Shown: positions 37,087 to 49,076, counted from the first letter of the stretch. The stretch: DNA of 64,000 nucleotides from Eulemur rufifrons (GCF_041146395.1 NC_091009.1:3868501-3932500), one strand, 5' to 3'. The notes: generated by a model from the letters alone, not told the origin. Numbers and translations: made by a program.

Positions 37087-38709
37087 GAATTAGATTTAGG
37101 GGTAGGATTATGGTAATGTTTAGGGGTGAAGATTAGTGTCAGGGTGGTGTCTTGGGTTAGGGGTTGGGGTTAAAGATAACTGTAACCTAACAGTTACAGT
37201 TAGGTTTATGGTTAAGTTTCAGGGTTAGGGTTAAGGTTTGGGTTTAGCGTTTGGCACAGGGGAAGACTTCAATGTTAGCTTTATGGTTAAAGATTAGGAT
37301 TAGTGTTAGTGTGAGGGTTAATGTTAAGGGTCAAGATTAATGGTTCAGGTTGGGGTTAGGCTTCGGTTTAGGGTTAGGGGTTAGGGTTAGGCTTAGGGTT
37401 AAGGGATAGGATTAGGGTTAAGTGTTGGGCTTAGGGTTAGGGTTTAGTGTTAGGGTTATCGTTAAGGATTAGGGTTAGGGTCAGGGTTAAATGTTTGGGT
37501 GCGGGTAATGGTTAGGGTCAGGGTTAAGGTTTACGGATAGGGTTAGTGTTAAGGGTTACGGGTAGGTTTAGGGTTCAGGGTTAGAGTTAGCATTAGGGCT
37601 TAAGGTTAGGATTAGGTGGTAGGTTACATTTAGGTTTAGATCTAGGCGTTAGAATAAGGGTTAAGAGATAGGGTTAGGTTTAATGCTTAGGATTAGGGTT
37701 AGGGTTTTGGGTTAAAGTAAGTGTTAGGGGTTAGGTTTAAGGATCAAAGGTTAGGGTTATGTTTAGTTGTAGGGTTAGGGATAAGGGATAAGATTGGCGT
37801 AAGGGTTTTCCTTACTTTCATGGTTAAGGGTCACGCTTAGATTAAAGGTTAAGTTTAGTGTTAAGGGTTATGGTGAGGGTTAACGGTTACGGTAAAGGTT
37901 AAGCGTTAGTGTTACGGATTAGCGATTAGGGTTTTTGGTAAGTGTTAGGGTTAGGAGTTAGTGTTTTATGAAGGGGTATGGTTAGAATTAGGATTGGGGT
38001 TAGTGTTAGGGTTAGGTTTAGGGGTTAGGTTTAGGGTAAAAGGATAGGATTAGGGTTAAGGGTTGGGCTCAGATTTAGGGTTAAAGTTTAGTGTTCGGGT
38101 TAATGTTTAGTGTTATGGTCCAGTTTAAGTGTTAGGGTGAGGGTTAACGGTTAGGATTAGGCTTAGAGGTTGGGGATATAGTGAGGGTTCAGTGTTAAGG
38201 TTAGGTTTAGGGTTCAGGGTTAGGGTTAGCTGTAGGGGTTATGGTTCGGGTTAGGTGTTAGGTTAGTGTCAGGGTTAGGTCTAGTCGTGAGGGTAAGGTT
38301 TAGGGTTAGCTTTAAGAGCTAGGGTTAGGTTTAATGGTTAGGATTAGGATTAAGGTTAAAGGTTAGGGTAAGGCTTAGGGGTTAGGGCGAAGGGTTAAGG
38401 GTTTTTGTTAGGCATAGCGTTGGGGTTAGAAGTAAGGGTTACTGTCAGTGTTAGGGTTGTAGGCAGGGTTACGGTTAGGGTTAGCGGTTTAGAATTAGGG
38501 TTAGGGATTAGGTGTTCCAGTGATGAATAGGAGATAGGGTGAGAATTAGTGGATAGGGGTTGTTCTCAGGGAATGGGTTATGCACTAACGTTAGGATAAG
38601 AGGTTAAAGTTAGGCTCACGGTCAGTTTTACGTGTTAAGGGGAGACATAGGAACAGGGTTGGGTGTTATGTTCAGGGTGAGGGATATCTGTTACAGGTAT
38701 TGTTTATGC

Positions 38710-38902
38710 TTAGCGCACGGGCCCTGTCTGCATTAGGCGGGGGAGGAGGTTCGGGGGCTGGGATTGTCACCAGGATCCCACTGTATCGTCCTCTGGGTAT
38801 GGGCCCGTGGGTTTCATGCAGGACACCGTGGTAGAGCCTCCTTTCACGCATGGCATGGGAGGATTGCAGGCTTTCTAAACTCTAAGAAAGCAAGAAGTCT
38901 GA
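38710..38902 (+). repeat. Core block alpha (copy 4)
   Basis: Mirror of the alpha at 13859 (sum ~52760). It retains CTAAACTCTAAGAAAGCAAG and CACGCATGGCATGGG, with CCTCTGGGTATGGGCCC in the middle. Confidence 0.88.
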
Positions 38903-39452
38903 GAATGAGATTTAGGGTTAGGATTATGGTTAGGGTTAAGGATGAAGTTTAGTGTTAGGGTGAGGGCTTAGGGTTAGTGATTAGGGTTAGGGTTAAAGGT
39001 TACTCTTAGGTTTAACAGTTACAGTTCGGTTTAGGGTTGAGGTTTACGGTTAGGGTTAAGATGAGGGGTTAGGGTTTGGTATAGGGTTAGGGTTAGGTAC
39101 AGGGTTAGGGTTAAGTGTTAGAATTAGGGTTGAAGATTAGGATTAGGGTTAGGATTAAAGGTTAGCGTGAGAGTTAACGGTTAGGGTTAAGGTTAAGAGT
39201 TAGGGTTAGGGTTTAGGTTTAGGGTTAAGGGTTAGGGTTAGTTTTAGGGTTCGAGTTATGTGTTAGGGTTTGTGTTAGAGGTTAGGGTTTGGTTTACTAT
39301 TCAGGGTTAGGGTTACGTTTAGGGGTTAGCATTAGGGTTAAGGATTAGGTTTAGGGTAAGGGTTTAGAGTTAGTGTTCGTTTTTAGGCTCGGGGCTTAGG
39401 TTCAGGGTCAGGGGTTAGAGTTGATGGTAGGGCTTAGATTTAGCGGTCAGTT

Positions 39453-39634
39453 TAAGGGCACAGGAGCTGTTTAATCTATGGTGAGAGGGGTCTGTTCGGA
39501 GTCACCACAAAGCACAACATCATTCCCTGGGCCCTGGGAAAAGACCTACATGCAGGACTCAGGCGGAGCCTCATCTCACACATGGCATGGCTGTATTTTA
39601 GGCTTGCTTCACTCTGGGAATGGAAGTAGTGTGA
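39453..39634 (+). repeat. Core block gamma (copy 3)
   Basis: Mirror of gamma at 13157 (sum ~52790). It has ATCTATGGTGAGAGG, AGCACAACATCATTCC and CACTCTGGGAATGGAAG. It is the outermost point at which I could follow both arms with cores of the same class. Confidence 0.87.
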
Positions 39635-40454
39635 GAATTAGGGTTAGGGTTGGGGTTAGGGGTTGCAAGTTAGGGGTTAGGTTTTGACTCAGGGTTAGGT
39701 GGTAGGGATTAGTGGTTAGGGTTAGAGTTAGTGTTACGGGTTAAGTGTTAAGTCTGCTTTAGGGGGCCATGGTAAGTTTTAGGTTTGGAGTTAGCGTTAG
39801 GGTTAGGGTTTAGGGTTAAGGGATAGGGTTAGGGTTAAGGGTTAGGCTTAGGTTTCGGGTTCAGGTTTAGGGTTAGGGTCAGGGTTAAGGGTTAGGGTGA
39901 GGGTGAAGAGTTAGGGTTAGGGTTACGGGATTAGGGATAGGTTTAGGGTTAAGGGTCAGGTGTATGGTTCAGGTTTAAGGTTAGCATTAGGGGGTTAGCG
40001 TTAGTGTTACCTGTAGGTCAGTGTTGGGGTTAGATCTCTAGGCATTAGGGTAAAGGTTAGGGTTAGGGTTAATTGTTAGAGTTATGTTTAATGGTTAGGA
40101 TTGGGATTAGGGTTAAGGGTTAGGGTTAAGGTTAGGGGTTATGACTAAGGATCAACGGTTAGTGTTATTTTTGGGCATAGGTTTAGCATAAGCGGTTAGG
40201 GTTAGCGTTAGTGTTGTTCGTAGCGTTAAGGTTAGGGTTGGCGTTTCACAATTAGGGATTAGGTGTTATGGTTATGGCTAGGAGTTAGGGTTAGAATTAC
40301 GGTATAGGGCTTGTTCTAGGGTGTCATGCATTTACCTTAAGATAAGGGGTTAAAGTTAGGGTTACGGTGAGCTTTACCTGTTAAGGTGAGCAGTAGGATG
40401 AGGGTTAGGTGTTATGTTCTGGGTTAGGGTTATGGGTGAGGGGTAGGGTTTATC

Positions 40455-40644
40455 CTTAGGGCACGGGCCCTGTATGCACTAGGAGGCGAAGTTAGGGATC
40501 TGTGATGGTCGCTGGGAACCCACTCTATCGTACGCAGTGTATGGGCCTCTGGGTTTCATGCAGGACACTGTGGCAGAGCCGGCTTTCATGCATGGCTTAG
40601 TAGGATTGTAGGCTTTCAAAACTCTGAGAAAGCAAGGAGTCTGA
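40455..40644 (+). repeat. Core block beta-prime (copy 3)
   Basis: Repeats 36365 at a 4090-bp offset. By order its left-arm counterpart is the beta at 12196, which is a mosaic, so the arms differ in core class here. Confidence 0.87.
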
Positions 40645-40982
40645 GAATTAGATTTTGGGTTAGGATTACGGCACGGTTTAGGGATGAAGATTAGTGTTAG
40701 GGAGAGGGCTTAGGGTTAGGGGTTAGGGTTAGGTTTAGGGGTTGTTGGTAGGGTGAAGGTTAGGGTTGACGTTTTAGAATTAGGGATGAGGTATTACGGT
40801 TATGACTATGGTTTAGGATTAGAATTATAGGATAGGGCTTCTTCTCAAGGTGTTATGCATTCACGTTAAGTTAAGGGGCTAAGTTAGGGTTACGGAGAGG
40901 TTTATGTTTTAAGCTGAGCAATAGGATCAGGGCTAGGTATTATGTTCAGGGTGAGGGTTATCTGTTAGGGGTAGTGTTTATA

Positions 40983-41176
40983 CTTAGCGTACGGGCTCTG
41001 TCTGCACTGGCGGGGGGCGGGGGTTAGGGGGATGGGATTGTCGCCGAGAACCCACTCTATCGTACGCTGGTTATGGGCTCCTGGATTTCATGCAGGACAC
41101 AGTGGCAGAGCCCCCTTTTACTCATGGCATGGGAGGATTGTAGGCTTTCTAAACTCTGAGAAAGCAAGAAGTCTGA
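40983..41176 (+). repeat. Core block delta (copy 3)
   Basis: Repeats 36893 at exactly 4090 bp with few differences (TACGGGCTCTGTCTGC). Confidence 0.87.
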
Positions 41177-42793
41177 GAATTAGATTTAGGGGTAGGATTA
41201 TGGTAATGTTTAGGGATGAAGATTAGTGTCAGGGTGGGGTCTTAGGTTAGGGGTTGGGGTTAAAAGTTAGTGTAAGGTTTAACAGTTACAGTTAGGTTTA
41301 CGGTTAAGTTTCAGGGTTAGGGTTAAGGTTTGGGTTTAGCGTTTGGCACAGGGGTAGGCTTCAGTGTTAGCTTTATGGTTAAAGATTAGGATTAGTGTTA
41401 GTGTGAGGGTTAATGGTAAGGGTCAAGATTAATGGTTCAGGTTGGGGTTAGGCTTAGGTTTAGGGTTAGGTGTTAGGGTTAGGCTTAGGGTTAAGGGATA
41501 GGATTAGGGTTAAGTGTTGGGCTTAGGGTTAGTGTTTAGTGTTAGGGTTATCATTAAGGATTAGGGTTAGGGTCAGGGTTAAATGTTTGTGTGCGGGTAA
41601 TGGTTAGGGTCAGGGTTAAGGTTTACGGATAGGGTTAGTGTTAAGGGTTACGGGTAGGTTTAGGGTTCAGGGTTAGAGTTAGCATTAGGGCTTAACGTTA
41701 GGATTAGGTGGTAGGTTACATTTAGGGTTAGATCTAGGCGTTAGAGTAAGGATTAAGAGATAGGGTTAGGTTTAATGCTTAGGATTACGGTTAGGGTTTG
41801 GGGTAAAAGTAAGTGTTAGGGAAAAGGTTTAAGTATCAAAGGTTAGGGTTATGTTTAGCTGTAGTGTTAAGGTTAGGGATAAGGGATAAGATTGGCATAA
41901 GGGTTTTCCTTACTGTTAGGGTTAAAGGTTACGCTTAGATTAAAGGTTAAGGTTAGGGTCAGTGTTAAGGGTTAGGATGAGTGTTAACGGTTACGGTAAA
42001 GGTTAAGCGTTAGTGTTAGGGATTAGCAATTAGGGTATTTGGTAAGTGTTAGGGTTAGGAGTTAGTGTTTTATGAAAGGTTATGGTTAGAATTAGGATTG
42101 GGGTTAGTGTTAGGGTTAGGGTTAGGGTAAAAGGATAGGATTAGGGTTAAGGGTTGGGCTCAGGGTTAGGGTTAAATTTTAGTATTAGGGTTAATGTTTA
42201 GTGTTATGGTCCACTGTAAGTGTTAGGGTGAGGGTTAACGGTTAGGATTAGGCTTAGAGGTTGGGGATATAGTGAGGGTTCAGTGTTAGGGTTAGGTTTA
42301 GGGTTCAGGGTTAGGGTTAGCTTTAGGGGTTACGGTTAGGTGTTAGGTTAGTGTCAGGGTTAGGTCTAGTCGTGAGGGTAAGGTTTAGGGTTAGCTTTAA
42401 GAGCTAGGGTTAGGTTTAATGGTTAAGATTAGGATTAGGTTTAAGGGTTAGGGTAAGGCTTAGGGGTTAGTGTCAAGGGTTAAGGGTTTCTGTTAGGCAT
42501 AGCGTTGGGATTAGAAGTAAGGGTTACTGTCAGTGTTAGGGTTGTAGGTAGGGTTCCGGTTAGGGTTAGTGGTTTAGAATTAGGGTTAGGGATTAGGTGT
42601 TACAGTTTTGACTAGGAGATAGGGTTAGAATTATGGGATAGGGGTTGTTCTCAGGGAATGGGTTATGCATTAACGTTAGGATAAGAGGTTAAAGTTAGGC
42701 TCACGGTGAGGTTTACGTGTTAAGGGGAGAAATAGGAACAGGGTTAGGTGTTATGTTCAGGGTGAGGGATATCTGTTACATGTATTGTTTATG

Positions 42794-42991
42794 CTTAGCG
42801 CACGGGCTATGTCTGCCTTAGGAAAGGGCGGGGGGAGGTTAGGGGGCTGGGATTGTCACCAGGATCCCACTGTATCGTACTCTGGTTATGGGCCCGTGGG
42901 TTTCATGCAGGACACAGTGGTAGAGCCTCCTTTCACGCATGGCATGGGAGGATTGCAGGCTTCCTAAACTCTAAGAAAGCAAGAAGTCTGA
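42794..42991 (+). repeat. Core block alpha (copy 5)
   Basis: Repeats 38710 at a 4089-bp offset, with GGCTTCCTAAACTC in place of GGCTTTCTAAACTC. Confidence 0.88.
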
Positions 42992-43540
42992 GAATTAGAT
43001 TTAGGGTTAGGATTATGGTTAGGGTTAAGGATGAAGTTTAGTGCTAGGGTGAGGGCTTAGGGTTAGGGATTAGGGTTAGGGTTAAAGGTTACTCTTAGGT
43101 TTAATGGTTACAGTTCAGTTTAGGGTTGAGGTTTACAGTTAGGGTTAATATGAGGGGTTAGTGTTTGGTATAGGGTTAGGGTTAGGTACAGGGTTAGGGT
43201 TAAATGTTAGGTTTAGGGTTGAAGATTAGGATTAGGGTTAGGATTAAAGGTTAGTGTGAGAGTTAACGGTTAGGGTTAAGGTTAAGAGTTAGGGATAGGG
43301 TTTAGGTTTAGGGTTAAGGGTTAGGTTTCGTTTTAGGGTTAGAGTTATATGTTATGGTTTGTGTTAGAGGTTAGGGTTAGGTTTACTGTTCACGGTTAGG
43401 GTTACGTTTAGGGGTTAGCATTAGGGTTAGGGATTAGGTTTAGGGTAAGTGTTTAGAGTTAGTGTTGGGCTTTAGGCTCGCAGCTTAGGTTCAGGGTCAG
43501 GGGTTAGGGTTGGTGGTAGGGCTTAGATTTAGCGGTCAGT

Positions 43541-43725
43541 TTAAGGGCACAGGACCTGGTTAATCTACGTTGAGAGGGGTGCGGTCGGAGTCACCACGAA
43601 AGCACAACATCATTGCCTGGGCCCTGGGACAAGACCTACATGCAGGACTCAGGCGGAGCCTCATCTCACACATGGCATGGCTGTATTGTAGGCTGGCTTC
43701 ACTCTGGGAATGGAAGTAGTGTGAG
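43541..43725 (+). repeat. Core block gamma (copy 4)
   Basis: Repeats 39453 at a 4090-bp offset. It carries ATCTACGTTGAGAGG and GTCGGAGTCACCACGAAAG. Confidence 0.87.
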
Positions 43726-44539
43726 AATTAGGGTTAGGGTTGGGGTTAGGGGTTGCAAGTTAGGGGTTCGGTTTCGAGTCAGGGTTAAGTGGTAGGGATT
43801 AGTGATTAGGGTTAGAGTTAGTGTTACGAGTTATGTGTTAAGTCTGGTTAGGGGGCCAGGGTAAGGTTTAGGTTTGGAGTTAGCGTTAGGGTTAGGCGTT
43901 AGGGTTAAGGGATAGGGTTAGGGTTAAGGGTTAGGCTTAGGTTTCGGGTTCAGGTTTAGGGTTAGGGTCAGGGTTAAGGGTTAGGGTCAGGGTTAACAGT
44001 TAGGGTTAGGGGGTTAGGGATAGGTTTAGGGTTAAGGTTCAAGGCTATGGTTCAGGTTTAAGGTTAGCATTAGGGGGTTAGCGTTAGTGTTAACTGTAGG
44101 TCAGTGTTGGGTTTAGATCTCTAGGCATTAGGGTAAAGGTTAGGGTTAGGGTTAAGAGTTAGGGTTATGTTTAATGGTTAGGATTGGGATTAGCGTGAAG
44201 TGTTAGGGTTAAGGTTAGGGGTTATGACTAAGGATCAACGGTTAGGGTTATTTTTATGTGTAGGGTTAGCGTAAGGGGTTAGGGTTATTGTTAGTGTTGT
44301 TCGGAGGGTTAAGGTTAGGGTTGGCGTTTCACAATTAGGGATTAGGTGTTATGGTTATGGCTAGGAGTTAGGGTTAGAATTACGGTATAGGTCTTGTTCT
44401 CAGGGTGTCATGCATTAACGTTAAGATAAGGGCTTAAAGTTAGGGTTACGGTGAGCTTTACCTGTTAAGGTGAGCAGTAGGATCAGGGTTAGGTGTTATG
44501 TTCTGGGTTAGGGTTATGGGTGAAGGGTAGGGTTTATCC

Positions 44540-44714
44540 TTAGGGCACGGGCCCTGTATGCACTAGGAGGCGAAGTTAGGGATCTGTGATGATCCCTGGG
44601 AACCCATTCTTTAGTACGCAGTGTATGGGCCTCTGGGTTTCATGCAGGACACTGTGGTAGAGCGGGCTTTCATGCATGGCTTAGTAGGATTGTAGGCTTT
44701 CAAAACTCTGAGAA
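44540..44714 (+). repeat. Core block beta-prime (copy 4) with internal 17-bp deletion
   Basis: Third beta-prime of this domain. It reads AAAACTCTGAGAATTAGA where others have CTCTGAGAAAGCAAGAAG and then CTGAGAATTAGA. The intervening 17 bp was lost between two CTGAGAA direct repeats, a small slippage or microhomology deletion. Confidence 0.85.
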
Positions 44715-44959
44715 TTAGATTTCGGGTTAGGATTACGGCACGGTTTAGGGATGAAGATTAGTGTTAGGGTGAGGGCTTAGGGTTTGGGGTTAGGGTTAGG
44801 GGTAGGGTTCATCGTTAGGGTTACGTTTAGGCAGTAGGGTTATGGGTTAGGAATAGGGTAAGGGTTTAATGTTAGTGCTGGACGTTAGGGTCAGGGCTTA
44901 AGTTTAGGATTAGGGGTTAGTGTTAGAGTTAGTGTTAGGGCTTAGATTTAGAGGTTATT

Positions 44960-45144
44960 TTAAGGGCACAGGACCTGTGTAATCTATGGTGAGAAGTGTG
45001 CGGAATGGGTCATCGCCACACCACACCATCGTACCCTAGGCCTTGGGCCCAGACCTACATGTAGGTCTCAGGCAGAGCCTCTTCTCACGCATGGCATGGT
45101 TTTATTGTAGGCTTGGCTAACTCTGAGAATGGAGGAAGTGTGAG
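44960..45144 (+). repeat. Core block, gamma-like variant 1
   Basis: Starts TTAAGGGCACAGGACC, then TATGGTGAGAAGTGTGCGG, CACACCACACCATCGTACCC and CTCTGAGAATGGAGGAAG. It keeps the gamma plan but is clearly diverged from the 39.5-kb and 43.6-kb copies. Confidence 0.8.
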
Positions 45145-45927
45145 AATTATGGTTATGATTAGGGTTAGGTGTTTGGGGTTAGGGGTTAGTGTTCGAGTGA
45201 GGGTTAGGGGTTAGGGATTAGGGGTTAGGGTTAATGTTAGCATTAGGGGTTAACGGTTAGGGTTGGGTTAGGGACTAGGGTTAGATTTAGGGTTGGGGTA
45301 GGGTTAGGGTTAGGGGTTAGGGTTAGGGTTAAGGGATAGGATTAGGGTTAAGGGTTAAGGCTTAGGGTTAGCATTAAGGGATGGCTTAGGGTTAAGGGTT
45401 AGGGTTATGGTCCGAGTTAAGGGTTAGGATGAGGGTTAACAGTTAGGGTTATAAGTTAGGGATAGTGTTAGGATTAAGGTCTAGGGTTAGGGTTAGAGGT
45501 AGTTTTACTGCTAAGATTAGGTCTAGGCATTAAGGTAAGGGTTAGTGTTAGGGTTAGGTTTAATTGTTAGGATTAGGATCAGAATTAAGGGTTAGGCTTA
45601 GGGTTAGGGGATAGGGTTAGGGTTTAGGGTAAACTTTTAAGGTTATGTTTAGGGATAAGGTTAGGGTTAGCGTTTAAGGTTAGGGTTAGTATTAGGGTTG
45701 TTTGTAGGGTTAAGGTAATGTTTAGTGGTTAGAATTAGGGTTAGGGATTAGGGGTTACTGTTATGGCTAGGAGTTTGGGTTAGTATTAAGTGATAGGGGT
45801 TGTTCTTAGCATAAGTGTTATGCATTAACGTTAGAATAGGTTTTTAAAGTTAGGTTTACGGTGAGGTTTATGTGTTAAGGTGAGCAATAGGATCAGGGTT
45901 AGAATTATGAGTGAGGGGTAGGGTTTT

Positions 45928-46118
45928 GCTTAGGGTATGGGCCCTGTCTGCCCTAGGAGTGGGATTGAGGGGGATGCGATTGTCACCAGAAACCCACTCT
46001 ATCGTATGCAGGGTATGGGCCCATGGGTTTCTTGTAGGACACTCTGGCAGAGCCTGATTTCACGCATGGTAAAGGAGGATTGTAAGCTTTCCAATCTCTA
46101 AGAAAGTAAGAAGTCTGA
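45928..46118 (+). repeat. Core block, alpha-like variant
   Basis: Has GGTATGGGCCCTGTCTGCCC, ATGGGCCCATGGGTTTC, CACGCATGGTAAAGG and CAATCTCTAAGAAAGTAAG. Its mirror across the 46.65-kb switch is the alpha at 47314. Confidence 0.8.
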
Positions 46119-46453
46119 GAATTAGATTTAGGGTTAGGATTATCGTTATGGTTAGGGATGAAGTTTAATCTTAGGGTGAGGGCTTCGGGTAAGGGGATAC
46201 GGTTAGTTTTAGGGTTAAAAGTTACTGTTAGGTTTAACAGTTACAGTTAGACTTAGGGTTTAGGTTTAGGGTTAGGGTTAAGCTTAGGGGTTACGGTTTG
46301 GTACAGGGTTAGGGTTAAGTGTTAGGGTTAGGGTTAAAGATCATGACAAGGGTTAGAGTTAAGGGTTAGTTTGAGTGTTAACAGTTAGGGTTAAGGATAA
46401 TTTTTCGGGTTAGGGGTTAGGATTAGTGTTCGGGCTGAGATTTAGCGGTTAGT

Positions 46454-46637
46454 TTAAGGGCACAGGACCTGTTTAATCTATGGTGAGAGTGGTGCACAGG
46501 GTCGCTGCGACACGACACCACCATACGCTGGGCCTTGGGCCAAGACCTACATACAGGGCTCAGGTGGAGCCTCTTCTCACGCATGACATGGCTGTATTGT
46601 AGGCTTGGTTAACTCTGAGAATGGAAGAAGTGTGAGA
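46454..46637 (+). repeat. Core block, gamma-like variant 2
   Basis: Contains GGGCACAGGACCTGTTTAAT, GACACGACACCACCATACGC and CTCTGAGAATGGAAGAAG. It is the last element before the telomeric orientation switch. Its first ~36 bp are mirrored at 46747-46782. Confidence 0.83.
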
Positions 46638-46650
46638 AATCGGGTTAGGG

Positions 46651-46668
46651 CTGGCTGTAGGTGTTTTT
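46651..46668. other. TTAGGG/CCCTAA orientation switch (fusion-like junction)
   Basis: On the + strand the G-rich repeat ends CGGGTTAGGG at 46650. Eighteen bases of non-telomeric text follow (CTGGCTGTAGGTGTTTTT), then AACCCCTAACCC begins. G-strand then C-strand is the order expected where two chromosome ends were joined, as described for the human 2q13 fusion site. Both sides are degenerate, so the event would be old, or it may be a local inversion within the array. Confidence 0.85.
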
Positions 46669-46743
46669 AACCCCTAACCCTAACACTAACCCCAAGGTTA
46701 AATCTAACCGTAACCCTTACGCCAACCCTAACCCTAACCCTAA

Positions 46744-46783
46744 CCCCTCTCACTGTAGAATAAACAGGTCCTGTGCCCTTAAA
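46744..46783 (-). repeat. Gamma core stub
   Basis: Only the terminal ~40 bp of a gamma core (CCTCTCACTGTAGAATAAAC, GTCCTGTGCCCTTAAAC), preceded by plain CCCTAA repeat. It pairs with the end of the gamma-like block at 46454 on the other side of the switch (coordinate sum 93236), so the inner body was lost on this side. Confidence 0.82.
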
Positions 46784-47313
46784 CTAACCGCTAAATCTAA
46801 GCCCTAACATCAACCCTAACCTCTGACCCTAAACCTAAGCCCTGAGCCTAAAGCCCAACACTAACTCTAAACTCTTACCCTAAAGCTAATCCCTAACCCT
46901 AATGCTAACCCCTAAACATAACCCTAACTGTGAACCCTAAACCTAACCCTAACCTCGAGCGCTAACCATAGCACTTAACTCTAACCCTAAACCTAACATG
47001 AACCCTTAATCCTAACACTAACCCTAACCCTAACTCTTAACTTTCACCCTGACTGTTAACCCTCACACTAACCTTTAAACCTAACCTTAATCGTAATCTT
47101 TAACCCTAAACCTAATATTTAACCCTAATCCTGTACCAAACCCTAAACCGTAACCTTAAACCTAACCGTAAACCTTAACCCTGAACCTAACTGTAACGGT
47201 TAAAACTAAGAGTAACCTGTAACGCTACCCGTAACCCCTAACTCTAAGCCTTCACCCTAACACTAACCTTGATCCTTAACCCGAACCCTAACCCTAACCC
47301 TAAATCTAATTCT

Positions 47314-47515
47314 CAGTCTTCTTGCTTTCTTAGAGTTTAGAAAGCCTACAATCCTCCCATTCCATGCGTGAAAGGAGGCTCTTCCACTGTGTCCTGAATG
47401 AACCGCTGGGGCCCATAACCAGAGTACGATAGAGTGGGTTCCTGGTGACAATCCCAGCCCCCTAACTCCCGCCCCCCGCCTAATGCAGACAAGGCCGGTG
47501 TCCTAAGCATAAACT
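47314..47515 (-). repeat. Core block alpha-like (right domain 1)
   Basis: Opens CAGTCTTCTTGCTTTC, with CCATTCCATGCGTGAAAGG, CATAACCAGAGTACGATAG and an end at GTCCTAAGCATAAAC. The flanking GTACCAAACCCTAAACC side also mirrors 46.2-46.35 kb. Confidence 0.86.
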
Positions 47516-49076
47516 CTACACCTCACCCAAAACTCTAACCCTGAAAATAACGTTTAACCCTGATTCTATTGCTCACCTTAGAATGTAAACCTCACTGTAA
47601 CCTGAACTTTAACCTCTTATCCTAACGTTAATGCATAACCCATTTCCTGAGAACAACCCCTATCCCATAATTCTACCCCTATCTCCTAGTCATCACTGTG
47701 ACACCTAATCCCTAACCCTAATTCTAAACCGCTAACCCTAACCGTAACCCTACCTACAACCCTAACACTGACAGTAACCCTTACTTCTAACCCCAACGCT
47801 ATGCCTCACAAAAACCCTAACCCTTCACCCTAACCCCTAAGCCTTACCCTAACCCATAACCCTAATTCTAATCCTAACCATTAAACCTAACGCTAGCTCT
47901 TAAAGCTAACCCTAAACCTTACCATCACGACTAGACCTAACCCTGACACTAACCTAACACCGAACCCTAACCAGAACCCCTAAAGCTAACCCTGAACCCT
48001 ATCCCTAACCCTAGCAGTAAACTTTAACCCTAAACCTAAGCCCAACCCGTAACCCTAATCCTATCCTTTTACCCTAAAACTAACCCCTAAACCTAACCCC
48101 TATACCTCACCCTAACTCTAACCCCAATCCTAATTCTAACCATACCCCTTCATAAAACACTAACTCCTAACCGCTAACCCTAACACTAACCAAAAACCCT
48201 AATCACTAATCCCTAACCCTAACGCTTAACCTTTACCCTAACCGTTAACCCTCACCCTAAATCTTAACACTGATCCTAACCTTAACCTTTAACTCTAAGC
48301 CTAACCCTTAACCCTACAGTAAGGAAGACCCTTAATGCTAATGGGATCCCTTATCCCTAACCCTAACACTACAGCTAAAAATAACCCTAACCTTGGATCC
48401 TTAAACCTAACCCCTAACACTTACTTTAACCCCAAACCCTAACCCTAATCCTAAGCATTAAACCTAACCCTATCTCTTAACCCTAACGCTAGCCCTTACC
48501 CTAACGCCTAGATCTAACCCTAAATCTAACCTACCGCCTAATCCTAACCTTAAGCCCTAATGCTAACACTAACCCTGAACCCTAAACCTAACCCTAACAC
48601 TGATCCTTCACTATATCCCTAACCCCTAAGCCTAATCCTAACTGTTAACCCTCACCCTAACACTTAAACTGGACCATAACACTAAACATTAACCCTAACA
48701 CTAAACTTTAACCCTAACCATAAGCCCAACACTTAACCCTAATCCTATCCCTTAACCCTAAGCCTAACCCTAACCCCTAACCCTAAACCTAACCCTAACC
48801 CCAACCCTAACCCTTAATCTTGACCCTTACCATTAACCCTCACACTAACCCTAATCCTAATCTTTAACCATAAAGCTAACACTGAAGCCTAACCCTGTGT
48901 CAAACGCTAAACCCAAACCTTAACCTTAACCCTAACCCTCAAACTTAACCATAAACCTAACTGTAACTGTTAAACCTAACACTAACCTCTAACGCTAACC
49001 CCTAACCCTAAGACCCCACCTTAACACTAACCCTAACCCTAAACATTATCATAATCCTACCCCTAAATCTAATTCT

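Larger units (their letters stand above)
13157..39634. repeat. Large imperfect inverted duplication (two arms with spacer)
   Basis: Left arm ~13157-24545 and right arm ~26162-39634 are reverse complements in element order: gamma, alpha, delta, beta-prime, epsilon, zeta, then 94-bp satellite. Paired coordinates add to nearly constant values within segments: 52790 (gamma), 52760 (alpha), 52441-52439 (delta, beta-prime), 52315 (epsilon, zeta and outer satellite), 51477-51482 (mid satellite), 51948, and 50702 (innermost). The core/satellite breakpoint is shared. Identity over the 120 bp I compared directly (16981-17100 with 35215-35334) is one mismatch. The indels between arms argue against a simple fold-back sequencing artefact. 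Confidence 0.85.
35235..46650 (+). repeat. Degenerate telomeric array with ~4.09-kb HOR (TTAGGG on + strand)
   Basis: Reverse-orientation counterpart of 5566-17080. Read rightward the cores are zeta, epsilon, beta-prime, delta, alpha, gamma, beta-prime, delta, alpha, gamma, beta-prime, gamma-like, alpha-like, gamma-like. Matching landmarks repeat at 4089-4090 bp: beta-prime 36519/40609, delta 37061/41151, alpha 38880/42969, gamma 39610/43700. A third beta-prime lies 4084 bp on at 44693. Unlike the left arm's outer part, this HOR keeps four cores and has no beta mosaic. Confidence 0.92.
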
